In this document: piece by piece, positions 9,170-18,093 of the stretch
Layout: each line of letters begins with the position of its first letter
Position numbering within the stretch: position 1 is the first letter of the stretch
Assembly (NCBI RefSeq): GCF_004346225.1
Contig: NZ_SMAJ01000017.1
Span: 1-64,000, forward strand
Direction: 5' to 3'
Length of the DNA stretch: 64,000 bases
Source of the DNA: Paralcaligenes ureilyticus
GTDB lineage: Bacteria; Pseudomonadota; Gammaproteobacteria; Burkholderiales; Burkholderiaceae_B
The notes under the pieces: model-generated
Seen by the model: the letters and a program-made list of their open reading frames with translations, nothing else
Database searches by the model: none
Told to the model about the DNA's origin: nothing
Made by a program: the position numbers and the translations under genes

Positions 9170-9199
9170 TATTAAGCCTTTTAAAAATAAGGCTGTCAA
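9170..9199 (-). promoter_or_regulatory. Probable sigma70 promoter of HU with inverted repeat in spacer
   Basis: On the minus strand TTGACA (9194-9199) is followed 18 bp later by TTAATA (9170-9175). The inverted repeat AGCCTT/AAGGCT (9175-9180 and 9189-9194) lies in the spacer, where a repressor or activator could bind. Confidence 0.55.
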
Positions 9200-9308
9200 G
9201 CAGTAAACCTCTCAGAACCCGCATATCTGTTAGGATTTTTGTTTCGGCAAAGCAACAGCGGCAAACTTGACAAAAATTTAAGTGCGTCATCCGCCTGTCA
9301 ATGTATCG

Positions 9309-10541
9309 TCAAGCCAGCGCCTGAACAAAATCATCAATCAGATCCTGCGTGTCCTCGATCCCCACCGATACGCGCAACTGATTATCTGAAATACCCATCA
9401 ACGCACGCTGCTGCGCGCCCATCTCGTAATAGATGGTATGCGCTACCGGCAGCACCAGGGTGCGGTTGTCACCCAAATGGGTAGCCAGAATCAGAACACG
9501 CAGTCTGTTAAGAAACTCGAACACGTCAAGATCGTCAGCCAGTTCAATACCCATCAACGTCCCAAAGCGATGCCCGTACAAATCGACGGCACGCTCGTGT
9601 TGGGGATGGCTGGGCAAGCCGGGGTAATGGACCTTGGCAACCCGGGGATGGCCCGCAAGAAATTGCGCCAGGGTCAGCGCATTGGAGCAGCCCTTTTCCA
9701 TGCGCAAGGCCAAAGTTTCAGCGCCTGCCGCAATTCGATGCGCCGCCTCGGCAGACAGGGTCCCACCCATATCGCGCAACCCTTTTTTCTTGATCTGCAA
9801 CAAGCCCCAGGACGTGGGGGAGCCCTTGCGATAGGGCGCGGCAATGTTGGGATACGCCGACCAGTCGTACAGGCCGGTGTCGGTCACGGCTCCGCCCATG
9901 GCGTTGCCATGCCCTCCGATATGCTTGGACAGGGAGTTCACAACCAGGGACGCCCCCAGTGTGATGCCCTGGCACAACCACGGAGTCGCCAAGGTATTGT
10001 CGAGTACGTAGACCAGTTTTTCCTGCCGGCACCAATCACCGATGGCACGCAAATCGGCAATTTGCGTGCCCGGATTGGCAATGGCTTCCGTAAAAACCAT
10101 CCGGGTTTCGGGCCGCAAGGCCTGTTTGACACTTTCAATGTCGGTCGCGTCGACCAGCGTCACCTCGACCCCCATGCCCATCAACGTGCCAAACAAGCTA
10201 TTGGTGTTGCCAAAAACATATTTGCTGGAAATCAGATGGTCGCCCGCGCGCAGCAGAGCGAAAAAAGTAGCCGCCAGCGCGGCCATGCCTGTTGCAAAAC
10301 TGACCGTGCCGACTCCACCTTCCATTTGCGACACTTTGGCCTCGAGAGCGGCCGTGGTGGGCGTGCCCTGACGCGCGTACGTAAACCCGGCCTTGCCTTG
10401 AAACACAGCCGCCAGCTCGCGCGAGTCGGCGTAAGCATATTCGGATGAGGCATGCATGGGCTTGTGTATGGCCCCGTGTTCGACCGACCCGCGACGGTCG
10501 GAATGAAGAATCGTGGTGGTAAAGCCGTTTTTTTGTGGCAT
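9309..10541 (-). CDS. PLP-dependent Cys/Met metabolism enzyme
   Basis: 410 aa from the ATG at 10541. This is the cystathionine-gamma-synthase superfamily: PLP phosphate-binding region YARQGTPTTAALEAKV and ATGMAALAATF, Asp-Asn pair in YVLDNTLATP, and the PLP-linked Lys206 in VNSLSKHIGGHGNA. Such enzymes make or break C-S bonds (O-acylhomoserine sulfhydrylase, cystathionine gamma-synthase or methionine gamma-lyase). The sequence alone does not decide which; homologues in this group are often annotated as O-succinylhomoserine sulfhydrylase or cystathionine gamma-synthase. It is monocistronic. Confidence 0.88.
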   Translation of the reverse strand: MPQKNGFTTTILHSDRRGSVEHGAIHKPMHASSEYAYADSRELAAVFQGKAGFTYARQGTPTTAALEAKVSQMEGGVGTVSFATGMAALAATFFALLRAGDHLISSKYVFGNTNSLFGTLMGMGVEVTLVDATDIESVKQALRPETRMVFTEAIANPGTQIADLRAIGDWCRQEKLVYVLDNTLATPWLCQGITLGASLVVNSLSKHIGGHGNAMGGAVTDTGLYDWSAYPNIAAPYRKGSPTSWGLLQIKKKGLRDMGGTLSAEAAHRIAAGAETLALRMEKGCSNALTLAQFLAGHPRVAKVHYPGLPSHPQHERAVDLYGHRFGTLMGIELADDLDVFEFLNRLRVLILATHLGDNRTLVLPVAHTIYYEMGAQQRALMGISDNQLRVSVGIEDTQDLIDDFVQALA

Positions 10542-10652
10542 GGTCAATGGGTACAAGGTGGTGCGATGCTGCGAACGCCGGGTTTAAAAACGCCGAAGCG
10601 CCCATACACGGGCGCGATCGACAATCCAAGTACGTAACTATAGACCTATTTT

Positions 10653-11399
10653 TCAACGCTGGCGTTGACGCACCGACTCGTAAAGGCACACCGCGCTGGC
10701 TACGCTGACATTCAGGCTTTCGACCGAGCCCAGCATGGGGATGGCGACGCGCTGGTCGCACGTCTCGCCTGTAAGGCGACGCATGCCCTCGCCTTCGGCG
10801 CCCAGCACCCACGCCATGGACCGACGGGCATCGACCTGATAGAGATCGCCCGAGGCCTGATCATCAGTGCCTACCAGCCAGACATTACGTTCCTTTAGCT
10901 GGCGCATGGTGCGCGCAAGATTGGTAACCATGATGTAGGGCACGATCTCTGCCGCCCCGCAAGCCACGCGCGTAACGGTACTGTTCAACCCCACTGCACG
11001 GTCGCGCGGCGCAATCACCGCATGAACCCCGGCGGCATCCGCCGTGCGCAAACACGCCCCCAGGTTATGCGGGTCGGTCACGCCATCCAGAATAAGCAAC
11101 AGCGCCGGTTGACCCTTATCCTCCAGGCCATCGAGCACTTCATCCACATCGACGGCCAGCTTTTCGGCTTCGGCCAGCGCCACCACACCCTGATGCTTGA
11201 TGCCACGCGCCAGGCCGTCAAGCCGCTCGGTCGACACCGGATGCACCCGCACTTGAGCGGCCTGAGCCTGATCGATGAAGGTCTGCATGCGCTTGTCGCG
11301 GCGCGATGCCTCGACATACAGCTCCTTGATCGAAGCCGGCGCATGCCGCAAGCGTGCAACGACGGCATGAAAGCCGGCCAGAACCTGATGAGACGCCAT
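10653..11399 (-). CDS. rlmB: 23S rRNA 2'-O-methyltransferase RlmB (SPOUT)
   Basis: 248 aa. The N-terminal substrate-binding domain ([21 protein letters not shown]) is followed by a SpoU/TrmH methyltransferase domain. The three SPOUT motifs are present: [38 protein letters not shown] and [22 protein letters not shown]. RlmB methylates G2251 of 23S rRNA. It lies 51 bp downstream of rnr on the same strand, the same rnr-rlmB order as in E. coli, so co-transcription is likely. Confidence 0.95.
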   Translation of the reverse strand: MASHQVLAGFHAVVARLRHAPASIKELYVEASRRDKRMQTFIDQAQAAQVRVHPVSTERLDGLARGIKHQGVVALAEAEKLAVDVDEVLDGLEDKGQPALLLILDGVTDPHNLGACLRTADAAGVHAVIAPRDRAVGLNSTVTRVACGAAEIVPYIMVTNLARTMRQLKERNVWLVGTDDQASGDLYQVDARRSMAWVLGAEGEGMRRLTGETCDQRVAIPMLGSVESLNVSVASAVCLYESVRQRQR

Positions 11400-11450
11400 G
11401 AAACCCTTCCGTAGATTATTCTTGCATTCTATATGAGCGGCATCCCTGCC

Positions 11451-13901
11451 CTAGCGGCGACCACGCCCAGGTTTGCGGGAACCGCCCACACCCGATTTCG
11501 CACTGCGCTTGGCGGCAGCCCTGCGTTCACGCGACGTGGTGCCCTTCAAGGCCTCAGGCTTGGTCGAGGCCGCACGCTTGGCGCGAGGTTTGGGCGTTTT
11601 TTCAGGCGCCGCCACCGCTTTCTGCAGCTCCTTGAAACCCGTGCCCTTCACCAACCGGAATTCGATGCGCCGGGCCTCGAGATCAACCCGCGCGACCTGG
11701 ACCTGCACCGCGTCGGTCAAACGATAGCGGATGCCGGTGCGTTCGCCGCGCAGTTCGTGCATGGCTTCGTTGAATTGAAAGTAGTCCGAACCCAGCTCCG
11801 AGACGTGCACCATGCCTTCCACATGCATGGTATCGAGCGTGATGAAGACGCCGAAAGTCGCCACACCCGTTACGCGGCCGCTAAATACCTCGCCCACATG
11901 TTCCTTCATGAACCAGCACTTAAGCCAGGCTTCGACATCGCGCGACGCATCGTCGGCACGCCGCTCGCGAGCCGACAGCAACAAACCCAGCTTCTCCCAG
12001 ACCGCATGCTCGCGCTCGCCCCGAGGCAGCGCCGCCGCGGCCGCCACGTCTTCGATCTGCGGCACATAATGCTTGCCGGCCAGAATCGACTTGATCACCC
12101 GATGCGTCAAAAGATCGGGGTAGCGCCGGATCGGCGACGTAAAGTGCGAGTAATGCTCGTACGCCAGGCCAAAGTGCCCCATCTGCTCGGGACTGTAGAT
12201 GGCCTGCTGCAAAGAGCGCAGGCACATGGTCTGCAAAATTTCAAAATCGGGACGATTGCTGGCCGATTGAACCAATTGCGCGTAGTCGCGCGTACTGGGC
12301 TCATCGCCCCCGCCAAGCGTCAACCCCAGATTGCGCAAGTACTCGCGCAAGGCTTTCAGCTTTTCGGGAGTGGGCCCTTCATGCACCCGATACAAACCCG
12401 AGCGTTTATTGCGCACCATGAAATCGGCCGCACACGTATTGGCGGCCAGCATGCATTCTTCAATCAGGCGGTGCGCATCGTTGCGCTGATACGAAACAAT
12501 CTTCTCGATCCGCCCCAGCGGGTTGCACAAAATCTTGGTTTCGGCCGTATCGAAATCGATGGCGCCGCGCCGGGTTCGCGCCGGAGCCAACAACTGAAAC
12601 AGCTCATACAGATTCTGCAAATGCGGCAACACATCCTGCATGGCCAGCGCCGCCGGCCCGGTGGGCTGCTGCAAGGCGGCCCAGACGTCGGTATAAGTAG
12701 TGCGGGCATGCGAATGAATGACCGCATCGTAAAACTGATAGGCACTGACTGTGCCGGCATTGGCGCCGCTCGCATGGATCACCATATCGCAAACCAGGAC
12801 AAGGCGATCGACCTTGGGGTTCAGCGAGCAAATGCCGTTCGATAGCGACTCGGGCAGCATCGGGATAACGCGCCGCGGGAAATAGACACTGGTGCCGCGC
12901 AAAAGCGCATCGGCATCGATTGCATCGCCTACCCGCACATAATGACTGACATCGGCAATGGCCACCAGCAGGCGCCAGCCGGATTTCTTGCGCTTGGCGG
13001 TTCCCATCTCGACGGGCGTGCAAAACACCGCATCGTCGAAATCGCGCGCATCTTCGCCATCGATCGTGACAAACGGAACATCGCGCAGATCGATGCGGCC
13101 CTTGAGTTCACCAGCCTTGACGGTAGCGGGCAGCTTGGCCGCCTGCACGAGCGACTCGGGTGAAAATTCCAGGGGCACATCGAACTTGCGCACCGCAATT
13201 TCAATTTCCATACCTGGATCGTCAATCTCGCCCAGCACTTCAACCACTCTACCCATGGGTTGGGTATGGCGAGTAGGCTGCTGGACGATTTGCACCGTAA
13301 CGACTTGTCCGTGCTCGGCCCCCGCCGTGTCCGATGCCGGAATCAGGATATCGTGCTTGATGCGTTGATCTTCGGGGGCGACGATAAGCGCCCCGCGTTC
13401 GTTAAGAAAACGCCCCACCAGCTTGTCGGTGCGCCGTTCGATGACTTCGACGATCGTGGCTTCAGACTTGCCGCGGTATTCGCCATCGGGCTTGGCCAGA
13501 ACCCGGTCGCCATGCAAAACCTTGAGCATTTCACGGGGCGACAAAAACAGATCGGGGCCGCCATCGTCGCGCAATAAAAAACCAAAGCCATCACGATGGC
13601 CCTGTACGCGTCCCGCGATAAAGTCGGGCTTGCTGGTCAAGGTCAGCCGGCCCTGGGGATCAGACACCAACTGCCCGTCTCTTTCCATGGCTTTGAGGCG
13701 GCGCTCGAATCCGACGGAAATAGGCAACGTCGCGCCTACCGCCTCGACAAGCGTTTTGAGCGCCACCGGTTGTGGCGACAAGCGCAACTGCTTCAGAATT
13801 ACTTCCCGGCTGGGAACGCCAGGGTCAAAATCGGGGGGCAACTCGGACACACCTTGGGGGATCTCGTTGTTATTAACTTCGTTTTTGGATCGTTTGGTCA
13901 A
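11451..13901 (-). CDS. rnr: Ribonuclease R
   Basis: 816 aa. Order: N-terminal helix-turn-helix-like region (about 25-95), cold-shock domains (about 100-260), RNB catalytic domain with DLRDVPFVTIDGEDARDFDDAV (metal-binding Asp cluster), S1 domain (about 660-745, GRVTGVATFGVFITLD) and a Lys/Arg-rich tail. It is a processive 3'-5' exoribonuclease for structured RNA. The start is a TTG at 13901; no nearby ATG gives a full domain. It diverges from tRNA-Leu. Confidence 0.96.
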   Translation of the reverse strand: MTKRSKNEVNNNEIPQGVSELPPDFDPGVPSREVILKQLRLSPQPVALKTLVEAVGATLPISVGFERRLKAMERDGQLVSDPQGRLTLTSKPDFIAGRVQGHRDGFGFLLRDDGGPDLFLSPREMLKVLHGDRVLAKPDGEYRGKSEATIVEVIERRTDKLVGRFLNERGALIVAPEDQRIKHDILIPASDTAGAEHGQVVTVQIVQQPTRHTQPMGRVVEVLGEIDDPGMEIEIAVRKFDVPLEFSPESLVQAAKLPATVKAGELKGRIDLRDVPFVTIDGEDARDFDDAVFCTPVEMGTAKRKKSGWRLLVAIADVSHYVRVGDAIDADALLRGTSVYFPRRVIPMLPESLSNGICSLNPKVDRLVLVCDMVIHASGANAGTVSAYQFYDAVIHSHARTTYTDVWAALQQPTGPAALAMQDVLPHLQNLYELFQLLAPARTRRGAIDFDTAETKILCNPLGRIEKIVSYQRNDAHRLIEECMLAANTCAADFMVRNKRSGLYRVHEGPTPEKLKALREYLRNLGLTLGGGDEPSTRDYAQLVQSASNRPDFEILQTMCLRSLQQAIYSPEQMGHFGLAYEHYSHFTSPIRRYPDLLTHRVIKSILAGKHYVPQIEDVAAAAALPRGEREHAVWEKLGLLLSARERRADDASRDVEAWLKCWFMKEHVGEVFSGRVTGVATFGVFITLDTMHVEGMVHVSELGSDYFQFNEAMHELRGERTGIRYRLTDAVQVQVARVDLEARRIEFRLVKGTGFKELQKAVAAPEKTPKPRAKRAASTKPEALKGTTSRERRAAAKRSAKSGVGGSRKPGRGRR

Positions 13902-13932
13902 AAGATAAATTTCCGTTTATTAAAATATAAGC

Positions 13933-13938
13933 TATACT
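13933..13938 (+). promoter_or_regulatory. -10 element of the tRNA-Leu promoter
   Basis: TATACT lies 38 bp upstream of the tRNA-Leu start, with a weak -35 (TTTCCG) 17 bp before it. The position and the AT-rich context fit a stable-RNA promoter. Confidence 0.5.
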
Positions 13939-13976
13939 AGCGCCTCTTAGCGATTTGGATCAAACCAAAGCGTTGG

Positions 13977-14061
13977 GCCCAGGTGGCGGAATTGGTAGAC
14001 GCGCATGGTTCAGGTCCATGTGCCGCAAGGTGTGGAGGTTCGAGTCCTCTCCTGGGCACCA
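13977..14061 (+). tRNA. tRNA-Leu (anticodon CAG)
   Basis: 85 nt with encoded CCA. The acceptor stem GCCCAGG/CCTGGGC, D-arm, anticodon loop around TTCAGGT, long variable arm (GTGCCGCAAGGTGTG) and T-arm GGTTCGAGTCC are all clear. The class II variable arm and anticodon CAG identify Leu. Confidence 0.96.
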
Positions 14062-14208
14062 CCCAATGATTTTAAAGCATATTCATATATGCCTCAATGA
14101 AAACCGGTGGTTGCAACAACAGGCCGCAAGACATCGTCTTGGCGGCCTTTGTTTTCAGGGCTGCAGCAAAGCCGAAAAATGGCTCGGCAAGAGATTCAAT
14201 AGTTTGAA

Positions 14209-14643
14209 TCAAGCCGTCAATGCCCGGCGCATGGTGATGTGCAAGATGCCGGCTTCCATGCAGGGCTCGCCTTCGGCCACAAAGTGGTGCGCTTCATAGA
14301 AAGCACGGGCATGAACCTGCGCCAATAAAACAACTTCGGGATAGTTGCGGGCTTTCGCCTCGTCAACCAGTGCCGTCAACAGGCGAGACCCCACACCCGC
14401 GCCACGATACGGCGCGCGCACAGCCATGCGGCCAATATGCGCATCGCGCAGCAAACGACCCGTGCCTATGGGTGCGCCAAGCTCGTCATAAGCCACCGCA
14501 TGCACGCAATGCGCATCTTCGTGGTCCATTTCCAGCTCGGGCGGTACCCGCTGCTCTTCTACGAATACCTCATAGCGTATAGCCATGGCGGGCCCTTTGC
14601 ACAAATTCCAATCGCCCACCACTATTCTGATTTGCCCAGTCAA
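14209..14643 (-). CDS. GNAT-family N-acetyltransferase
   Basis: 144 aa from a TTG at 14643 that has AAGGAG six bases upstream; the upstream ATG gives no such site. The GNAT core is intact: YEVFVEEQRVPPELEMDHED in the N-half, then the acetyl-CoA loop MAVRAPYRGAGVGSRLLTALV and the C-terminal ARAFYEAHHF. The gene begins 13 bp after the sugE stop, so it is very likely co-transcribed with sugE under the guanidine-II riboswitch. The substrate is unknown; the context raises the possibility of a guanidino or amino compound. Confidence 0.88.
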   Translation of the reverse strand: MTGQIRIVVGDWNLCKGPAMAIRYEVFVEEQRVPPELEMDHEDAHCVHAVAYDELGAPIGTGRLLRDAHIGRMAVRAPYRGAGVGSRLLTALVDEAKARNYPEVVLLAQVHARAFYEAHHFVAEGEPCMEAGILHITMRRALTA

Positions 14644-14656
14644 GGCATGCTCCTTT

Positions 14657-14971
14657 TCAACTGGCCAGCTTAAGCCCGATGATCCCGACGATGATGAAAG
14701 CCACACTGATCAGTCTGGGAAGACTGGCCGAGTCGCCAAACAGGATAATGCCCAGGATCACCGTTCCTACCGCACCCACGCCCACCCATACGGCATAAGC
14801 CGAGCCCACGGGCAATGATCTCATTGCAATTCCCAGCAAGACCACGCTGATGGTCATGGCCAAAACCGTGCCGACAGTCGGCCACAAGCGCGTAAATCCT
14901 TCGGTGTACTTCAGGCCTATGGCCCAACCTACTTCGAACAAGCCCGCAATAACAAGAATCAGCCAGGGCAT
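14657..14971 (-). CDS. sugE: SMR-family guanidinium exporter SugE/Gdx
   Basis: 104 aa from the ATG at 14971 (GGAGA 8 bp upstream), the usual length. It has four membrane helices and the SMR motif [18 protein letters not shown] with the central proton/substrate Glu in helix 1. SMR proteins of the Gdx subtype export guanidinium in exchange for protons, as antiparallel dimers in the inner membrane. The guanidine-II riboswitch directly upstream strongly supports the Gdx subtype over the multidrug EmrE subtype. Confidence 0.94.
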   Translation of the reverse strand: MPWLILVIAGLFEVGWAIGLKYTEGFTRLWPTVGTVLAMTISVVLLGIAMRSLPVGSAYAVWVGVGAVGTVILGIILFGDSASLPRLISVAFIIVGIIGLKLAS

Positions 14972-14992
14972 ACGATAAATCTCCAATTGCCA

Positions 14993-15036
14993 GGGGCCGT
15001 CCCCACTAATCGCCGAAGCAGTGAGGTCGTCCCCAC
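14993..15036 (-). promoter_or_regulatory. Guanidine-II (mini-ykkC) riboswitch
   Basis: Two GC stem-loops with ACGR tetraloops lie on the minus strand: GTGGGG-ACGA-CCTCAC (15021-15036) and GGGG-ACGG-CCCC (14993-15004). A 16-nt linker separates them. Paired small hairpins with ACGR loops are the defining architecture of this class, which binds guanidinium and usually acts by freeing the ribosome site. Here the second hairpin ends about 21 nt upstream of the sugE ATG. Read by eye; the position upstream of sugE agrees. Confidence 0.88.
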
Positions 15037-15104
15037 TTTCGAAAACGCTACGATTCTACTACTATCGACCCCTTCCTCCTCCCTGACCGTTGCCCGCCGT
15101 TCCC

Positions 15105-16409
15105 ATGCCCGTGATTCCCGCTATCGCCGCTCTGGTCGTTTTCGCCGGCACCCTGTTTCTGGTGATCCGGCAACCCCGAGGGCTAGGCATAGGCTGGAGC
15201 GCACTGGGAGGCGCGGCCATCTGCCTGGCGCTGGGCCTGATCCATCGCAGCGATATCGCCGAAATCTGGCGTATTGTCTGGAACGCGACGGCCACCCTGA
15301 TCGCGATCATTATCACCAATACCATTCTGGATGAAGCAGGCTTTTTCAAATGGTTCGCGCTGCACGTCGTGCGATGGTCACGCGGCAGCGGGATGACCCT
15401 GCTCATACTGATAACGCTGTTCGGAGCGGGCATCTCGGGGCTGCTGACCAATGACGGGGCCGCGCTGATCCTGACACCCATCGTTATCGAGATCCTGCTC
15501 GCGCTGGGCTTCTCAGGCGCGAGCCTCTTTGCCTTTGTCATCTCGGCCGGCTTTATCGCCGATGCCGCCAGTTTGCCCTTGAGCATATCCAACCTGGTCA
15601 ATATTTTATCGGCCGATTATTTCGGAATCGGCTTTCGCAGCTACGCAGCCGTGATGGTGCCGGTCAACGCCATCGCGATCGTCGCGAGCCTGATCGTGCT
15701 GGGGCTCTATTTCAAGAAGGACATTCCAGGCCGCTATCCCGTCAGCACCCTGCCCGACCCCGCCGCAGGAATACGCGACCGCCTCACCTTTCATACGGGG
15801 TGGGTGGTGCTGCTCCTGACGTTGGCCGGATTCTTCACGCTGGGGCGCTTCTCTATTCCCACCAGTGTCATTGCCGGCGCCGGCGCTCTGGTTTTACTGG
15901 TCGTCGCCGGCCGAAACCATATTATCGGCACACGCCGGCTGCTGCGTCTTGCTCCCTGGAACGTCGTCTTCTTTTCGATGGGCATGTATTTAATCGTGCT
16001 GGCGCTACGCAACGCCGGGCTCATTCTATGGCTGTCGAACCTGTTCCAGTTTTTTGCCGACTCGGGGCTGTGGATGGCCACACTAGGCACCGGAGTCGTC
16101 GCGGCGTTTTTGTCGTCCATCACCAACAACCTGCCTGGCGTACTGCTGGGCATGTTGTCGATACAAGACAGTCACGCACCCGATCTCGTCCATCAGGCCA
16201 TGATTTACGCAAATATTATCGGCAGCGATCTGGGCCCCAAGATCACCCCTATCGGCAGCCTGGCCACCTTGCTTTGGCTGCACGTGCTGGCGCGTCGAGG
16301 GATAAAAATCGGCTGGGGCGCTTACTTTCGCACCGGTATCGTACTGACGGTGCCGGTGCTATTGGCGACACTGATAGCCTTGGCGCTGCGGTTGCAGTTT
16401 ATCCATTAG
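15105..16409 (+). CDS. arsB: ArsB-type arsenite efflux permease
   Basis: 434 aa from the ATG at 15105. There are 10-12 hydrophobic helices. Hallmarks of ArsB are [34 protein letters not shown] and [19 protein letters not shown]. It exports arsenite/antimonite, driven by the proton gradient alone or with ArsA. No arsR, arsC or arsA is adjacent, so it is an orphan. It diverges from sugE; the 130 bp between them also contain the riboswitch. A TTG at 15090 is an alternative start. Confidence 0.9.
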   Translation: MPVIPAIAALVVFAGTLFLVIRQPRGLGIGWSALGGAAICLALGLIHRSDIAEIWRIVWNATATLIAIIITNTILDEAGFFKWFALHVVRWSRGSGMTLLILITLFGAGISGLLTNDGAALILTPIVIEILLALGFSGASLFAFVISAGFIADAASLPLSISNLVNILSADYFGIGFRSYAAVMVPVNAIAIVASLIVLGLYFKKDIPGRYPVSTLPDPAAGIRDRLTFHTGWVVLLLTLAGFFTLGRFSIPTSVIAGAGALVLLVVAGRNHIIGTRRLLRLAPWNVVFFSMGMYLIVLALRNAGLILWLSNLFQFFADSGLWMATLGTGVVAAFLSSITNNLPGVLLGMLSIQDSHAPDLVHQAMIYANIIGSDLGPKITPIGSLATLLWLHVLARRGIKIGWGAYFRTGIVLTVPVLLATLIALALRLQFIH

Positions 16410-16541
16410 CTTGGATTACCCACATCTATATATCTATTGGTTATAAAAGAATACCTAACCATTTGTTCTCGAACAGGCCGCCAGACGCTAGACTCTGGTT
16501 TCAGAGTTTAGCGGTTTCACCTCCTTTTCAGACATCGAACG

Positions 16542-17771
16542 ATGAATACCCTAGTCTCCAGGCTAAATCCCACTGCGCCCAGCTTGCCCGCTCGCGTCAA
16601 TTACCTGCCGCTAATCGTATCGTTGGCCCTGCTGGCCATCGGGGCCAACTATCTGAATCACGAAGTCGGCTGGCGTCAAAGTTCGTTATGGCTTGTAGGT
16701 GCGCTGCTGGGCGTCACGCTCTACCATGCGTCGTTCGGTTTCACGCAGGCATGGCGCGTCTTTGTCTCCGACGGCCGCGGCGCCGGTTTGCGTGCACAAA
16801 TGATCATGCTGGCTTTAGGCGTAGTCCTGTTTTTCCCCTGTCTGGCTCAAGGCAGTCTGTTTGGCCAACACGTATCAGGCATCGTCGCTCCCGCCAGCCT
16901 CTCCGTGGTCATCGGCGCATTCATCTTTGGCGTAGGCATGCAGTTAGGCGGGGGCTGCGCATCGGGCACCCTGTTTGCCGTGGGCGGGGGCAGCACCCGC
17001 ATGATCGTCACCCTGCTCGGCTTTGTCGGCGGCTCGGTGCTGGCCACCGTTAATTTCACTTGGTGGGCTACCCTGCCTTCTCTTCCGCCTACGTCGCTTG
17101 TCCTGGCCTGGGGCTGGCCTGCCGCCCTGGTCGCCAACCTGGCCGTATTCACCCTGATCTATTGGCTTACCACCCTGGTTGAAAAACGCCGCCACGGCGC
17201 GCTCGTTAAACAGGCAGACAGCCCGCGCACCCCATTCTGGCAACTTATCCGCGGCCCATGGCCGCTCGTCTGGGGCGCCGTAGCGCTCGTGCTTCTTAAT
17301 TTCGCTACCCTGGCGCTGTCCGGCCGCCCCTGGGGCATCACATCGGCGTTCACCTTATGGGGCGCCAAGGCGCTCGACGCGGCCGGCACCGACGTCGCAT
17401 TCTGGCAATACTGGGCGAACGACCAGAACACCCTGTTCGCCCCCGTTCGCCAGGATGTCACCACCGTCATGGATATCGGCATTATGCTGGGTGCGCTGGC
17501 TGCCGCGTCGCTGGCCGGCCGTTTCGCGCCTATCTGGAAAATCCCGCTGGGTTCGCTGGTTGCCGCCATACTCGGCGGCCTGATGCTGGGGTTCGGCGCC
17601 CGCCTGGGTTGGGGCTGCAATATCGGTGCTTATTTCAGCGGTATGATTTCCGGCAGCCTGCACGCCTGGATATGGCTGCCCAGCGCTTTTGCCGGCAGCA
17701 TTCTGGGCGTACGCCTGCGTCCATTGTTCGGCCTGGCCGTAGAAAAAACCCCGCGCCCGAGCGGTTGCTAA
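16542..17771 (+). CDS. YeeE/YedE family transporter
   Basis: 409 aa with about ten membrane helices in two halves. Each half carries a conserved Gly-rich Cys motif: GGGCASGTLFAVGGG (Cys139) and GWGCNIGAYFSG (Cys359). In the thiosulfate transporter TsuA/YeeE these cysteines line the substrate path. Thiosulfate or another sulfur/selenium anion is therefore the likely substrate, but no TusA-like partner gene is adjacent. It is followed by a cluster of REP-like repeats. Confidence 0.85.
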   Translation: MNTLVSRLNPTAPSLPARVNYLPLIVSLALLAIGANYLNHEVGWRQSSLWLVGALLGVTLYHASFGFTQAWRVFVSDGRGAGLRAQMIMLALGVVLFFPCLAQGSLFGQHVSGIVAPASLSVVIGAFIFGVGMQLGGGCASGTLFAVGGGSTRMIVTLLGFVGGSVLATVNFTWWATLPSLPPTSLVLAWGWPAALVANLAVFTLIYWLTTLVEKRRHGALVKQADSPRTPFWQLIRGPWPLVWGAVALVLLNFATLALSGRPWGITSAFTLWGAKALDAAGTDVAFWQYWANDQNTLFAPVRQDVTTVMDIGIMLGALAAASLAGRFAPIWKIPLGSLVAAILGGLMLGFGARLGWGCNIGAYFSGMISGSLHAWIWLPSAFAGSILGVRLRPLFGLAVEKTPRPSGC

Positions 17772-17815
17772 GCCGGAGGCGGCGCCTATAAAGGTGTCGC
17801 GCCTTTGTATTCGTG

Positions 17816-17971
17816 TGGCACCCACAAGGGGTGCCGCCACATGAACAACGGCCACGTATTTGTAGCGGAAACGCAGTTGTAGCGGAAACGCAGGTTTTGT
17901 AGCGGCACCCCTTGTGGGTGCCATAACGGTCAACGAGCGCGCTTCTGTAGCGGCAACCCCTGCGGCTGCCA
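17816..17971. repeat. REP-like cluster (copies 2-4) with inverted pair
   Basis: Three GTAG-flanked hairpins lie in this gap: 17816-17841 (minus), 17897-17923 (plus) and 17946-17971 (plus). The typical unit is TGTAGC followed by stem GGCACCC, loop CTTGT and stem GGGTGCC. The first two face each other around a spacer with ACGTATTTGTAGCGG and two copies of TGTAGCGGAAACGCAG. The rest of the 17772-18093 gap shows nothing else that I recognise. Confidence 0.85.
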
Positions 17972-18093
17972 AATCGCCAACAAACGGAACAACGCAAACA
18001 AAAACAGATCCACACTTTAGCCGCATCAAAAACTAATGCACCCAGGGGCGGGCTCTGGTATGGTTCATGGCAAAGAAACATCAGGATCAAGTC

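Noticed and set aside
9438-10448. A 336-codon plus-strand frame
   Set aside because: Antisense to the PLP enzyme with its intact Lys motif; no recognisable domain.
11433-12845. A 470-codon open frame on the plus strand
   Set aside because: It lies wholly antisense to rnr, whose RNB and S1 motifs are unambiguous; the frame is Arg/His/Gln-rich as expected from a high-GC shadow.
14657-14986. Longer SMR reading from a TTG at 14986
   Set aside because: The TTG overlaps the ribosome site GGAGA of the ATG at 14971; the shorter form has the family's standard length.
17816-17971. Repeat cluster considered as a CRISPR array
   Set aside because: Units are inverted as well as direct, spacing is irregular, spacers are conserved rather than unique, and no cas genes are present.
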